46,814 nt of DNA from an uncultured Gemmatimonadota bacterium (GCA_902805735.1 CADCTW010000141.1:1-46814); one strand, 5' to 3'. Numbered from the stretch's first letter, positions 31,653 through 40,570 are shown. Numbers and translations: made by a program. Notes: generated from the sequence alone by a model not told the origin.

Positions 31653-32744
31653 GTGATTCGGATCGCGCATGGAAACCTGCTGGAGGCACCCGTCGAAGCC
31701 CTGGTCAACACGGTGAACTGTGTGGGCCGCATGGGGAAGGGCATCGCACTCCAGTTCAAGCAGGCATTCCCGGCCAACTTCAAGGCCTATGAAGCCGCTT
31801 GCAAGGCGGAATCCGTGGTACCCGGGCGGATGTTGGTACACGACCACGGCATGCTGATCCAGCCGCGCTACGTAATCAACTTTCCGACGAAGCGCCACTG
31901 GCGGGGCAACTCACGCATGGAGGACATCGACGCTGGTCTCGAGGCACTCGTGGCGGAGGTCCAGGCGCGAGGCATCCGGAGCATCGCCGTGCCGCCGCTC
32001 GGGTGCGGCCTCGGTGGGCTGGATTGGGCGGAAGTACGGCCCAGAATCGAGGCGGCATTCGCCGCGTTGCCAGCAGTGGATGTGCACCTCTATGAGCCGT
32101 CGGGGGCACCCGCGGCCAAGGCGATGCCCATACGCACAGCGAAGCCCAAGATGACGGCCGCACGGGCGCTGTTCATCAAGCTCATGGAGACGTACGAGGC
32201 GCTGGGCTACAGCCGTACCTTGCTGGAGGCGCAGAAACTCGCGTACTTCCTCCAGGTGGCCGGCGAGCCGCTCAGGCTCCGGTACGACGCGGGCACCTAC
32301 GGGCCGTACGCGCACAATCTGAACAAAGTGCTCGAGGCGCTGGAGGGGCACTACGTTCGCGGCTACGGCGACAGCCAGCGCCCTGACGTCGGGATCGAGC
32401 TCCTTCCCGGGGCGGTCGGGGCCGCGGAGGAATACCTCGACCATGACTCTGATTCGCGGCGCCGGCTACGGCGCGTCGCGGAACTGATCGAGGGGTTTGA
32501 GACACCGTATGGGATGGAGCTGCTGGCCACGGTGCACTGGACAGGCGTGAACGGTGGGCGTGAAGGCGGTGAGCCGGCGCGCAATGTCGACCAGGCGGTC
32601 GCGATGGTGCACGCCTGGAATCCTCGCAAGCAGCGGATCTTCAAGCCACAGCACGTGGCCACCGCGTGGGAAAGGCTCACGAGCCTCGGCTGGCTGGGTA
32701 CCTCGTCCGATCGTGACGTGTGCGACCATACGAGCCTGCTCTGA
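31653..32744 (+). CDS. darG: DarG-type macrodomain antitoxin (ADP-ribosylglycohydrolase)
   Basis: A 363-residue antitoxin. The N-terminal macro domain (about 1-155) shows IAHGNLLEAPVEALVNTVN, CVGRMGKGIALQFKQAFP and IAVPPLGCGLGGLDW, the ADP-ribose-binding loops; this domain removes ADP-ribose from DNA. The C-terminal domain (about 165-363: FIKLMETYEALGYSRTLLEA, QKLAYFLQVAGEPLRL, GTYGPYAHNLNKVLEALEG) matches the DarG part that binds and blocks DarT. GTG start at 31653. The gene is complete and in the usual order behind the toxin, so the module looks functional. Confidence 0.92.
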   Translation: MIRIAHGNLLEAPVEALVNTVNCVGRMGKGIALQFKQAFPANFKAYEAACKAESVVPGRMLVHDHGMLIQPRYVINFPTKRHWRGNSRMEDIDAGLEALVAEVQARGIRSIAVPPLGCGLGGLDWAEVRPRIEAAFAALPAVDVHLYEPSGAPAAKAMPIRTAKPKMTAARALFIKLMETYEALGYSRTLLEAQKLAYFLQVAGEPLRLRYDAGTYGPYAHNLNKVLEALEGHYVRGYGDSQRPDVGIELLPGAVGAAEEYLDHDSDSRRRLRRVAELIEGFETPYGMELLATVHWTGVNGGREGGEPARNVDQAVAMVHAWNPRKQRIFKPQHVATAWERLTSLGWLGTSSDRDVCDHTSLL

Positions 32745-32775
32745 GCCGGATTATCGGAGGAGCTCCGGGACTGGG

Positions 32776-32815
32776 AGAGCACGACTCCTCCGTGTCTCTG
32801 TGCCTCTGTGTGAAA
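32776..32815. repeat. Family A repeat, right arm only
   Basis: GAGAGCACGACTCCTCCGTG then TCTCTGTGCCTCTGTGTGAA. Only the right arm is clear. Confidence 0.72.
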
Positions 32816-32822
32816 TCTCAGT

Positions 32823-35186
32823 TCAACGCCGGAACAGGTAGCTCACTTTGAAGAAGAGGCCGTCGGCGCGGGGCTGGAACCCGGCGAAGCGGAAGGCTTC
32901 GTCGTCGGTGACTTCGCGGCCGTAGCCGAGGAAGGCGACGGTGCCGGGGGAGGGGCGGTAGCTCAGGAGGAGGTCGAGTCGCAGCGGGTTGAGCTGCGGG
33001 TCCAGGTGCGACGGGAGGTTGCCGCGGCGCACGCGGAAGGGCTCGCCGTCGCGCAGGTACTCGCCGCCGTCGGGGGCGCGCAGGACGTCCACCTCCTCCA
33101 CGGAGTACTGCGCCAGGCCCCGCACGGCCAGGGCGCGCGTGACCTGGTACTCCACGCGCAGCCGGGGCACCAGCGCGCGCGAGTAGCGCGAGTCGTCGGA
33201 GGCGCGGCGGAGGACGGAGTAGCCCAGCCTCCCGTCCACCCGCAGCGAGCGCGTGGGGCGCAGCTCGACGTCCGCGCCGATCCCCGTCTCCACGCCGCGC
33301 GTGCCCTCGGCGAAGATGGGGGTGCCGCCCACGAAGAGCTCCACCCCGATGTCCGCGATCTTGAAGTACGACGACTCCACCTGCAGCGACACGCCGTGGA
33401 GCCCGCCCACGCGCGGATCCGGCCCGACCAGCGAGTCGCCGGTCTCGATCTCGCCCGTGGGGCCCGTGCGTGAAAAGTCCGCGTAATCGGTGAGGTCCAG
33501 GGTGTAGAAGGCGCGCTCCACGCCCACTTCCACCTCCAGGTTGCCGCGCAGCGACGCCCTCCCCTCCGCCGAGAGCGACCCCTCCACCGCCCCGTCGCCC
33601 CGCCAGAACCCGCGCTCGTCGTAGATGCGGCGGAAGCCGTTGCGCACGTCGAAGCGCTGGAGGAGGGCGCCCGGCGCGCCGTACCAGGACAGGCGGTTGC
33701 CCCCAAAGAACTCGGTGACCCCGCGCCGGCGCACGAACCCCGTCTCCGTCCGGAAGCCCGAGGGCACGTCGCGCACGGCGGCGAGATAGCCCCAGCGCCT
33801 GCCCGTGCGGTCCAGGGAAAGGTGGGCGATGTGCCCCGCCCGGTCGTCCGTCGACACCGCCCGGCGCGCGCCGGGCGCCCCCGCCGAGTCGCGTCCGAGC
33901 GGGTCCGGGATCCACGACCGAGTCCAGCTCCCGCCCCCCAGGGCACTCAGGGTGTACGCCCCGCCGAAGCGGATGCGCGCGTCGGCGGCCGCCACGTGGT
34001 TGAAGGCGTCCCCCGTCTGGCGGCTGGTGGCGAGCGCGCCCACCGTGGAGCCTGCCGATCCCACGTCGCGGCGCACGCGGGCGATGTGGAACATGGCGCG
34101 GTCGGCGCGCGGGGCGAAGCGGGCGGGCCGGGAGAGCGGGGCTTCGTCCAGCGCCCCCAGGTACGCCAGGTTCAGCGCCCCCACCTTTCCGGTGAGCCGC
34201 GCGCCCACCGCCGGGTCCACGATGGAGCGGGTGTAGACCAGGGTTTCCGGGGTGGAGAAGAGGTCGGCGCCCTCCAGGAAGAACGGCCGCTTCTCCTGCA
34301 GCGAGATGGCGAAGCGCTCGTTGACGGTGATCTGGTCCGCGTCCGCCTCGACGGTGGAGAAATCGGGATTGACGGTGGCGTCCAGGGTCAGCTCGCTGGT
34401 GATGCCGTACTTGAGGTTCACCCCCACGTCCGGCTCGGTGGGCCCGCGCCGGAAGCCCGTCTCGCCGGTGCTCCCCTCGCGGCGCGCGGTGAGCGTGGGA
34501 TTGGCTTCGAAGAGGCGCCCCGGCCGCAGCCCGCGAATCCCGCGCAGCATCCCGCTCTGGGCCAGCTCCGACGGCGCCGTCTGCCTGCGCGGCGCCCAGC
34601 TTTCCTGGGCCGAAGTCGCGGGGATCACGCGGATCACGTTGAACCCCCAGCGCTGCTCGCCGCCGGCCGGGAACTTCAGGCTCTTGAGCGGGATGCGCAG
34701 CTCCACCTCGTACCCGTCGCCGGTGAGGCGCCCGCGCGAGTCGAAGAGGAAGTCGGGAGCGAAGTCGGTCCCGCGCGAACCCTCCGCCAGGATCCCGTCC
34801 TGCTGGATCCCGATGGGGTTCACGTAGAAGACGAAGGCCCGCCGCCGGTCCGCAAAGGTGTCCAGCAGGATGCGGATGTGGTCGTCACTGGTGATCTGGT
34901 CGCGCTCCGCGAGGGTGGAGCGGATGCGCGACGGGTCCGCGGCGTACGCGCGCACGCCGATGTACAGGTCGCGCGGCGTGTAGAATACGCGCACCTCCGT
35001 CCGCTCCGACGCGGGCGCCCCCTCCGCCGGCCGCGACTGGGTGAAGCCGCCCAGCAGCGCCGCCGTGCCCCACACCTCCTCGTCCAGCCGCCCCTCCACG
35101 CGGATCTCCGCCGTCTCCACGCGAGGCGGCTCGGCGCTGCGGGTAGTGTCACCCAGGAGCGCCGCCGCCAGAAGCCACTCAATCAT
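32823..35186 (-). CDS. DUF5916 outer-membrane protein with CBM9-like N-terminal domain
   Basis: A 787-residue exported protein. It has a short signal peptide (MIEWLLAAALLGDTTRS). Residues about 25-200 are a carbohydrate-binding-family-9-like domain (EIRVEGRLDEEVWGTAALLG then FTQSRPAEG, DLYIGVRAYA, FVFYVNPIGIQQDG). The remainder matches DUF5916 and is a beta-barrel of alternating strands ending in an aromatic residue region (FKVSYLFRR). Such proteins are common in Gemmatimonadota and Bacteroidota genomes. The function is unknown; surface binding of a sugar or peptide is a reasonable guess. It stands alone between two family A repeats. Confidence 0.87.
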   Translation of the reverse strand: MIEWLLAAALLGDTTRSAEPPRVETAEIRVEGRLDEEVWGTAALLGGFTQSRPAEGAPASERTEVRVFYTPRDLYIGVRAYAADPSRIRSTLAERDQITSDDHIRILLDTFADRRRAFVFYVNPIGIQQDGILAEGSRGTDFAPDFLFDSRGRLTGDGYEVELRIPLKSLKFPAGGEQRWGFNVIRVIPATSAQESWAPRRQTAPSELAQSGMLRGIRGLRPGRLFEANPTLTARREGSTGETGFRRGPTEPDVGVNLKYGITSELTLDATVNPDFSTVEADADQITVNERFAISLQEKRPFFLEGADLFSTPETLVYTRSIVDPAVGARLTGKVGALNLAYLGALDEAPLSRPARFAPRADRAMFHIARVRRDVGSAGSTVGALATSRQTGDAFNHVAAADARIRFGGAYTLSALGGGSWTRSWIPDPLGRDSAGAPGARRAVSTDDRAGHIAHLSLDRTGRRWGYLAAVRDVPSGFRTETGFVRRRGVTEFFGGNRLSWYGAPGALLQRFDVRNGFRRIYDERGFWRGDGAVEGSLSAEGRASLRGNLEVEVGVERAFYTLDLTDYADFSRTGPTGEIETGDSLVGPDPRVGGLHGVSLQVESSYFKIADIGVELFVGGTPIFAEGTRGVETGIGADVELRPTRSLRVDGRLGYSVLRRASDDSRYSRALVPRLRVEYQVTRALAVRGLAQYSVEEVDVLRAPDGGEYLRDGEPFRVRRGNLPSHLDPQLNPLRLDLLLSYRPSPGTVAFLGYGREVTDDEAFRFAGFQPRADGLFFKVSYLFRR

Positions 35187-35201
35187 CTAATCCCTTTTGG
35201 A

Positions 35202-35267
35202 ATCACACAGAGGCACAGAGACACAGAGGAGTGCTTCTCTCTGTGTCTCTGTGCCTCTGTGTGAGCC
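35202..35267. repeat. Family A repeat, complete hairpin
   Basis: ATCACACAGAGGCACAGAGA and CTCTGTGTCTCTGTGCCTCT; the arms pair fully except near the centre. Confidence 0.9.
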
Positions 35268-35273
35268 TATTTT

Positions 35274-37700
35274 TTAGATGCCGATATCCGGAAAATCCCG
35301 CGGATGCGTCTCCTGCATCAGCCCGTACACCGCGTCGAACACGTTCTCCACGTTGGGCTTGGACCAGTAGTCGCCGTCGCGGCCGTAGGGGGCGCGGTGC
35401 TCGGCGGCGGCCAGGGTGCGCGGCTGCGCGTCCAGCCAGTGGAAGCCGCCCTGGCGCTCCAGCACCTCCTGCATCATGTACGCGGTCGCGCCGCCCGGCA
35501 CGTCCTCGTCCAGGAACAGCACCCGGTTGGTCTTCTTGAGCGACTCCACGATGCTGCCGTGGATGTCGAACGGGAGCAGCGACTGCACGTCGATCACCTC
35601 CACGTCGATGCCCACGGTGTCGTGCAGCAGCTTCGCGGCCTGCAGGGCGATGGGGCAGCAGGCGCCGTAGGTCACCACGGTGACGTCGCGCCCCGGGCGC
35701 AGCACCTCGGGCACGCCGATGGGCGTGGTGAAGGTGGCGATGTTGCTGGGGAGCCGCTCCTTGAGGCGGTACCCGTTCAGCACCTCCACCACCACCGCCG
35801 GGTCGTCACAGCGCAGCAGCAGGTTGTAGAAGCCGGCGGCGCGCGTCATGTCGCGCGGCACCAGCACGTGCATCCCGCGCAGGGCGTGCACCATCATCCC
35901 CATGGGCGAGCCGGAGTGCCAGATCCCCACCAGCCGGTGGCCGCGCGTGCGCACGATCACCGGGGCCTTCTGACCGCCCGCCGTGCGGTAGCGCAGCGTC
36001 GACAGGTCGTCGGACATCACCTGGAGCGCGTACAGCAGGTAGTCCAGGTACTGGATCTCGGCGATGGGGCGCAGGCCGCGCATCGCCATCCCGATCGCCT
36101 GGCCCACGATGGTGGCCTCGCGGATCCCGGCGTCGCCCACGCGCAGCTCGCCGAAGCGGGCCTGCAGGTCCACGAACCCCTGGTTCACGTCGCCCAGCTT
36201 CCCCACGTCCTCGCCAAAGGCGATCACGCGCGGGTCGCGCTCCAGCGCGGAGGCGAAGGCCGCGTTCAGCACCTTGTACCCGTCCACCTCCGGCGAGTCG
36301 TCCGTGTACTCGGGCGCCACGTACGGGATCCTGAGCGGCGACTCGTCGCTTTCGGAGAGGAGAAGCGAGTGGTAGCGGTCCTGGTCCAGCGGCTTCTGCT
36401 CGCGCGTCCACTGCACCAGGGGCTGCCGCACGCTGTCGTTCTCGGCGCGCACGGCCACCAGGGCGCGGTGCACGGCCACGGCGATGTCGCGGCGGAGCGG
36501 GTCGCGGCGCCGCGCCAGCTCGTCGCGAGCCGCGGTGACCTCGGCGCGAGCCTGCTCGCTGGCGGCCGCGGCGGCGGCGGACAGCAGCTCCAGGGCGGCC
36601 TGCGTGTCGGCCTTGATGGGCGACTGGTACGCCTCCCACGCCTCGTCGCGGGCCTGGCGCACGTGCGCGGCTTCCTCCTTCTCCAGCGCGGCCAGCTCGT
36701 CCTCGGTCGCGATCCCCTCCGCGATCATCCAGGCGCGCATGCGGGTGAGGCCGTCGTGCTCCTTCTCCCACCCCAGGCGCTCGGGCGACTTGTAGCGCTC
36801 GTGGCTCCCGGAGGTGGAGTGCCCGAACGGCTGCGTCAGCTCGATGACGTGCACCAGGGCGGGCACGTGCTCGCGGCGCACCAGCTCCACGACCCCCTGG
36901 TACGTTTCCAGGAGCGCCGGGTAGTCCCACCCGTGCACCACGCGGATCTCGAAGCCCTTGGCGTTGTCCGGCGTGCGCTGGAACCCCGCCACCAGCTCGG
37001 AGATGCTGTTCTTGGCCACCTGCAGCTCGTTGGGCACCGAAATGCCGTACCCGTCGTCCCACACGGACACCAGCATGGGCACCTGCAGCACGCCGGCGGC
37101 GTTGAGCGCTTCCCAGAAGATCCCCTCGGCGCACGACGCGTTGCCGATGGTGCCGAAGGCGATCTCGTCGCCGTTGTGGCTGAACTGGCCCATGTCGCGA
37201 AGCTCCGGCAGCTCGCGGTAGAGCTTGGAGGCGTACGCCAGGCCCAGCATGCGCGGCATCTGCGAACCCGTGGGCGACGCGTCGGCCGACGAGTGGGGCG
37301 TCTCCAGCAGCGGGCGGAAGCGGCCCTGCGCGTCCACCATGCGCGTGCCGAAGTGCGCGTTCATCCCGCGCCCGCCCGAGGCCGGCTCCGCCTCCACGTC
37401 CGTGTGGGCGTTGAGCTGCGCGAAGAACTGGCGCGCGTCCAGCAGCCCCAGCGCGAACATCAGCGTCTGGTCGCGATAGTAGCCCGCGCGCACGTCGCCC
37501 GCGCGGATGGCGCGGGCCAGGGCGACCTGCGCCACCTCCTTGCCGTCGCCGAAGATGCCGAACATGGCCCGGCCCAGCATCACCTCGCCGCGCGCCAGCA
37601 CGCTCACCTGCCGGCTGCGGTAGGCGATCCGATAGTCGTCGACGATCTGCTGCGGCTCCAGTCCGGCGGCCGTCGCTGCGTGTGTGTCCGTGCTCGCCAT
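35274..37700 (-). CDS. Fused alpha/beta E1 component of a 2-oxoacid dehydrogenase
   Basis: An 808-residue thiamine-diphosphate enzyme in which the usually separate alpha and beta chains of E1 are joined. Alpha part, about 1-330: YYRDQTLMFALG, HFGTRM, the TPP motif NGDEIAFGTIGNAS (176-189) and FGHSTSGSHERYKS. A charged linker follows (about 330-430). Beta part, about 470-808: VIAFGEDVG, REATIVGQAIGMAMRGLRPI, PVIVRTRGH, and VTYGACC near the end. It decarboxylates a 2-oxoacid (pyruvate or a branched-chain 2-oxoacid) and passes the acyl group to an E2 lipoyl protein, none of which is encoded nearby. GAGGAG lies 5 bases before the ATG. The fusion is known in Bacteroidota and related groups. Confidence 0.9.
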   Translation of the reverse strand: MASTDTHAATAAGLEPQQIVDDYRIAYRSRQVSVLARGEVMLGRAMFGIFGDGKEVAQVALARAIRAGDVRAGYYRDQTLMFALGLLDARQFFAQLNAHTDVEAEPASGGRGMNAHFGTRMVDAQGRFRPLLETPHSSADASPTGSQMPRMLGLAYASKLYRELPELRDMGQFSHNGDEIAFGTIGNASCAEGIFWEALNAAGVLQVPMLVSVWDDGYGISVPNELQVAKNSISELVAGFQRTPDNAKGFEIRVVHGWDYPALLETYQGVVELVRREHVPALVHVIELTQPFGHSTSGSHERYKSPERLGWEKEHDGLTRMRAWMIAEGIATEDELAALEKEEAAHVRQARDEAWEAYQSPIKADTQAALELLSAAAAAASEQARAEVTAARDELARRRDPLRRDIAVAVHRALVAVRAENDSVRQPLVQWTREQKPLDQDRYHSLLLSESDESPLRIPYVAPEYTDDSPEVDGYKVLNAAFASALERDPRVIAFGEDVGKLGDVNQGFVDLQARFGELRVGDAGIREATIVGQAIGMAMRGLRPIAEIQYLDYLLYALQVMSDDLSTLRYRTAGGQKAPVIVRTRGHRLVGIWHSGSPMGMMVHALRGMHVLVPRDMTRAAGFYNLLLRCDDPAVVVEVLNGYRLKERLPSNIATFTTPIGVPEVLRPGRDVTVVTYGACCPIALQAAKLLHDTVGIDVEVIDVQSLLPFDIHGSIVESLKKTNRVLFLDEDVPGGATAYMMQEVLERQGGFHWLDAQPRTLAAAEHRAPYGRDGDYWSKPNVENVFDAVYGLMQETHPRDFPDIGI

Positions 37701-37759
37701 GTTCTCCTCGACTGCCTTGTTGTAAGCACCGCGCGGGCGGTGCGCGTGTTGGCCGGTGG

Positions 37760-37840
37760 CCCTCACCCCCGACCCCCTCTCCCGATAACAGGAGAGGCTG
37801 CGCCTTATCGAGAGAGGGGGCGCATCTTCTGTGTCGGCGC
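37760..37840. repeat. Family B palindromic repeat, copy 3 (inverted, longer loop)
   Basis: Read on the minus strand it gives GAAGATGCGCCCCCTCTCTC, a loop of about 30 bases with its own short pairing, then GGGAGAGGGGGTCGGGGGTG. Orientation is opposite to copies 1 and 2. Confidence 0.75.
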
Positions 37841-38016
37841 GACGGGGGGATCCTCGTAGGGCGCGATTCATCGCTCGCGTGCCGCCGGCTTGCTCCACAC
37901 CGTTGGGCGGCGATCTTGCACCCGCCGCGCCGCGGTAGCCCGACAATCTACACGTGGACGGGGGATTTCGGGAGCCGCGGGCCCGCTCCCGTCCCCAACC
38001 GATGCGGAGAGCGGGG

Positions 38017-39060
38017 ATGCGTGAGCCGGTGCGGGTGGGGCTGATCGGGACCAGCGGCTGGTCCGAGCGCATGTACCTGGCGTCGCTGGCCAGCGAGCCG
38101 CGCGCCCGCGTCGTCGCCCTGTGCGGGCGCCGGCCGGAGCGCACGCGCGAGGTGGCCGCGCGCTTCGGGGTGCCGCGGACGTTCGGCGACTATCGTGAGA
38201 TGATCGCGGCCGGCGGGCTGGACGCGGTGGTCGTCGCCGCGCCGGACGACGAGCACCACGCGATGACCCTCGCGGCGCTGGACGCGGGGCTGCACGTGCT
38301 CTGCGAGAAGCCGCTGGCGCGCACCGCGGCGCAGGCGCACGAGATGTGGAGCCGCGCCCGGGACGCCGGCGTGGTGCACATGACGCTGTTCACCTTCCGC
38401 TGGCTCCCGGCGCACCGCTTCCTGGGAGAGCTGGTGGCCTCCGGGCGCATCGGCGAGCCGCGCGCCTTCACCTTTCGCTTCGTGCACGGGCTGGGCGTGC
38501 GCGAGGACCTGCGCTGGCGTGGCGACGCGTCGCGCTCGGACGGCGTGCTCGGCGACCTGGGATCGCACCTCTTCGACCTGGTGCACTGGTGGCTGGGGCC
38601 GATCTCGCAGGTGAGCGCCGACCTGCACAGCTTCGGATCGCCCACGGCGGCGAACGACTCCGCCACCGTCTCGCTGCGGCTCGCCAGCGGCGCGCACGGC
38701 ACGGTGCACGTGAGCAGCATCGCCCACGTGGACGAGGAGACGCCCGGCCAGGAGCTCACGCTGTTCGGCAGCGAGGGTACACTGGAAGGGCGCCTGGCGC
38801 GGGCCCGCCCCGAGGTGCGCCTGGTCACGGCGGACGAGGGATGGCATCAGCTGACGATCCCGGAGCACCTCTTCGGCGGCGCCCCGCGCGAGCAGCCGTG
38901 GACGGTGTTCACCTCCGGCAACGCGGGCCCGCGCGCCTGGATCGACGCGATCGTGGAGGGACGCCCCGCATCCCCCGACTTCGAGGACGGCTGGCGGGCG
39001 CAGCGCGTGATCGATGCCGCGCTGGAGTCCGCGCGGACGGGGTGCTGGGCCTCGGTGTGA
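38017..39060 (+). CDS. Gfo/Idh/MocA-family NAD(P)-dependent oxidoreductase
   Basis: A 347-residue sugar-type dehydrogenase. The Rossmann half begins with VRVGLIGTSGWSERMYLASL, followed by VVVAAPDDEHHAMTLAALDAG and the family hallmark CEKPLART (Lys of EKP). The C-terminal half has GDLGSHLFDLVHWWLG, with Asp and His in the catalytic position. The usual substrates are sugars, inositols or their derivatives; none is indicated by neighbours. GGAG lies 8 bases before the ATG at 38017; an in-frame ATG at 38002 is a weaker choice. Confidence 0.9.
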   Translation: MREPVRVGLIGTSGWSERMYLASLASEPRARVVALCGRRPERTREVAARFGVPRTFGDYREMIAAGGLDAVVVAAPDDEHHAMTLAALDAGLHVLCEKPLARTAAQAHEMWSRARDAGVVHMTLFTFRWLPAHRFLGELVASGRIGEPRAFTFRFVHGLGVREDLRWRGDASRSDGVLGDLGSHLFDLVHWWLGPISQVSADLHSFGSPTAANDSATVSLRLASGAHGTVHVSSIAHVDEETPGQELTLFGSEGTLEGRLARARPEVRLVTADEGWHQLTIPEHLFGGAPREQPWTVFTSGNAGPRAWIDAIVEGRPASPDFEDGWRAQRVIDAALESARTGCWASV

Positions 39061-39064
39061 AAAA

Positions 39065-39075
39065 CGGGGCTCACA
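39065..39075. repeat. Family A repeat remnant cut by an IS4-family element
   Basis: CGGGGCTCACA matches the first bases of many family A copies and is then interrupted exactly at the IS4 left end. The rest of the repeat is not found on the other side. Confidence 0.6.
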
Positions 39076-39145
39076 CCACTGCTGTCCGGCTTACGTAAGT
39101 AGATGGTTCTGTAAGCCTAAGTCCACACGGCACCTATACGATTTT

Positions 39146-39208
39146 CCGGGGCGCGCCGATTTGAACTCGGTGCGCCCCCGGCGCATCCTGTCTGGACCCA
39201 CGACAGGA
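39146..39208 (+). promoter_or_regulatory. Two hairpins in the IS4 transposase leader
   Basis: First hairpin: CCGGGGCGCGCCGA against TCGGTGCGCCCCCGG (39146-39181). Second hairpin: TCCTGTC against GACAGGA (39186-39208), whose right arm contains part of the CAGGAG ribosome site. Pairing would hide the ribosome site in read-through transcripts, a known way for insertion sequences to limit transposase. Confidence 0.6.
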
Positions 39209-39215
39209 GCGTCGG

Positions 39216-40385
39216 ATGAACCAGGGCAGCACCATCTTTTCGCAACTGATCGCTCACGCGTCCCGCGATGCGCTCGACCGCTGCATCCGCCGATACCGTG
39301 GCAATCACCGCGTTCGCACCTTCAGTTGCCGAGACCAGTTCCTGGTCATGGCTTTCGCACAGCTCACCTACCGCGAAAGCCTGCGCGACATCGAAGCGTG
39401 CCTGAGCGCGATGCCGGACCGCCTCTACCACATGGGCATTCGCGGGCGGGTGTCACGCAGCACCCTCGCGGACGCGAACGAAGAGCGGGACTGGAGGATC
39501 TACGCAGACTTCGCCCAGGGGCTCATCGCCGAGGCACGCCGACTCTACGCAGGCGAGCCGCTGGACCTCGACTTGGAGCAGACGGTTTATGCGCTCGACT
39601 CGACCACCATCGAGTTCTGCATCGAACTCTTTCCGTGGGCCCGGTTCCACCCGCATGCCTCGGGCGTGAAGCTCCACACGCTCCTCGACCTACGCGGCCC
39701 CATCCCCGCGTTTGCCCGGATTACTCCGGGCAGCTACTCGGATTCGCACATCCTCGACGCGCTCACGCCGGAGCATGGCGCCATATACGTTTTCGATCGA
39801 GCCTACCTCGATTTCGCCCGGCCCCACCGGCTGAATCAGGCGAAGGCGATCTTCGTCACCCGCGCCAAGAAGAATCAGAAGCTACGCAGGATCTACTCTC
39901 GCCCTGTAGACCGCACCACAGGGCTGATCTGCGACCAGACCGTGGTACTGGCAATCGCCACCACGGCAGCGAAGTACCCGGGGCACCTGCGCCGTGTCCG
40001 CTTCAAAGACCTGGAAACCGGCAAGAGCTACGTCTTCATCACCAACGACTTCGACCTGCCGGCCCTCACGGTCACCAAGCTCTACAAGGCCCGCTGGCGC
40101 ATCGAGCTCTTCTTCAAGTGGATCAAGCAGCACCTGCGCATCAAGGCGTTCTACGGCCGGAGTCCAAACGCCGTAAGCACGCAGTTGTGGATCGCCATCT
40201 CCGTGTACCTGCTCGTCGCCATCGTCCGCAAGCGGCTCGGAATCAAGCGCGATCTCTACACTTTGCTACAGATCCTGAGCCTCTCACTTTTCGAGAAAAC
40301 CCCGCTAGAACAGGCACTCGGCTCACCCGATTACGTCGATCCGGATTCCCCCTCGTCTAACCAGTTGCCACTATTCAACTTTTAA
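39216..40385 (+). CDS. IS4-family DDE transposase
   Basis: A 389-residue transposase. It has the N-terminal DUF4372-like domain (FSQLIAHASRDALDRCIRRY), first catalytic Asp in VYALDSTTIEFC, second Asp in IYVFDRAYLD, and the C-terminal YREK-type signature YKARWRIELFFKWIKQ with the catalytic Glu. Length and layout match intact IS4 members that carry an N-terminal DUF4372. No stop or frameshift is seen, so the element may be active. Expression is probably restrained by the hairpins in the leader. Confidence 0.92.
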   Translation: MNQGSTIFSQLIAHASRDALDRCIRRYRGNHRVRTFSCRDQFLVMAFAQLTYRESLRDIEACLSAMPDRLYHMGIRGRVSRSTLADANEERDWRIYADFAQGLIAEARRLYAGEPLDLDLEQTVYALDSTTIEFCIELFPWARFHPHASGVKLHTLLDLRGPIPAFARITPGSYSDSHILDALTPEHGAIYVFDRAYLDFARPHRLNQAKAIFVTRAKKNQKLRRIYSRPVDRTTGLICDQTVVLAIATTAAKYPGHLRRVRFKDLETGKSYVFITNDFDLPALTVTKLYKARWRIELFFKWIKQHLRIKAFYGRSPNAVSTQLWIAISVYLLVAIVRKRLGIKRDLYTLLQILSLSLFEKTPLEQALGSPDYVDPDSPSSNQLPLFNF

Positions 40386-40399
40386 CCGGACAGCAGTGG

Positions 40400-40570
40400 A
40401 GGCGACACACCTTCTGTCCCTCGAAACTCCTTCATCGGAGACTTGAGCGAACCTGCGAAGACCCGGGGAGCAGTTCTATACAGGGAGGCTGGCCGATGCC
40501 ACCTCGATCTTTTCTGGGCTCCATCCCAGGTCCCGCCGGGGGTGCTGAAGCGGTCTTCGTCTGGCTTGTC
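40400..40570 (-). ncRNA. Candidate bridge RNA at the 3' side of the IS110/IS1111-family transposase
   Basis: A 171-base non-coding segment directly downstream of the transposase stop. A second, degraded copy of the element (43663-43832) preserves most of it (for example GATCGAGGTGGCATCGGCCA and GGTTCGCTCAAGTCTCC) but differs sharply in two short blocks. That is the pattern expected for a structured RNA with changeable target- and donor-binding loops, as established for IS110-family bridge RNAs; IS1111-group members carry the RNA on this side. The RNA itself is inferred. Confidence 0.5.

Larger units (their letters stand above)
39076..40399 (+). mobile_element. IS4-family insertion sequence, apparently intact
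   Basis: A 1324-bp element bounded by perfect 14-bp inverted ends CCACTGCTGTCCGG (39076-39089) and CCGGACAGCAGTGG (40386-40399), with a single transposase gene between. No convincing target duplication is visible: the left flank ends GGGCTCACA and the right flank begins AGGCGACACA. This suggests later recombination or deletion at one side. Confidence 0.85.

Noticed and set aside
39066..40409. Target-site duplication around the IS4 element (GGCTCACA versus GGCGACACA)
   Set aside because: The similarity is partial and misaligned; it is not a true direct repeat adjoining both ends.
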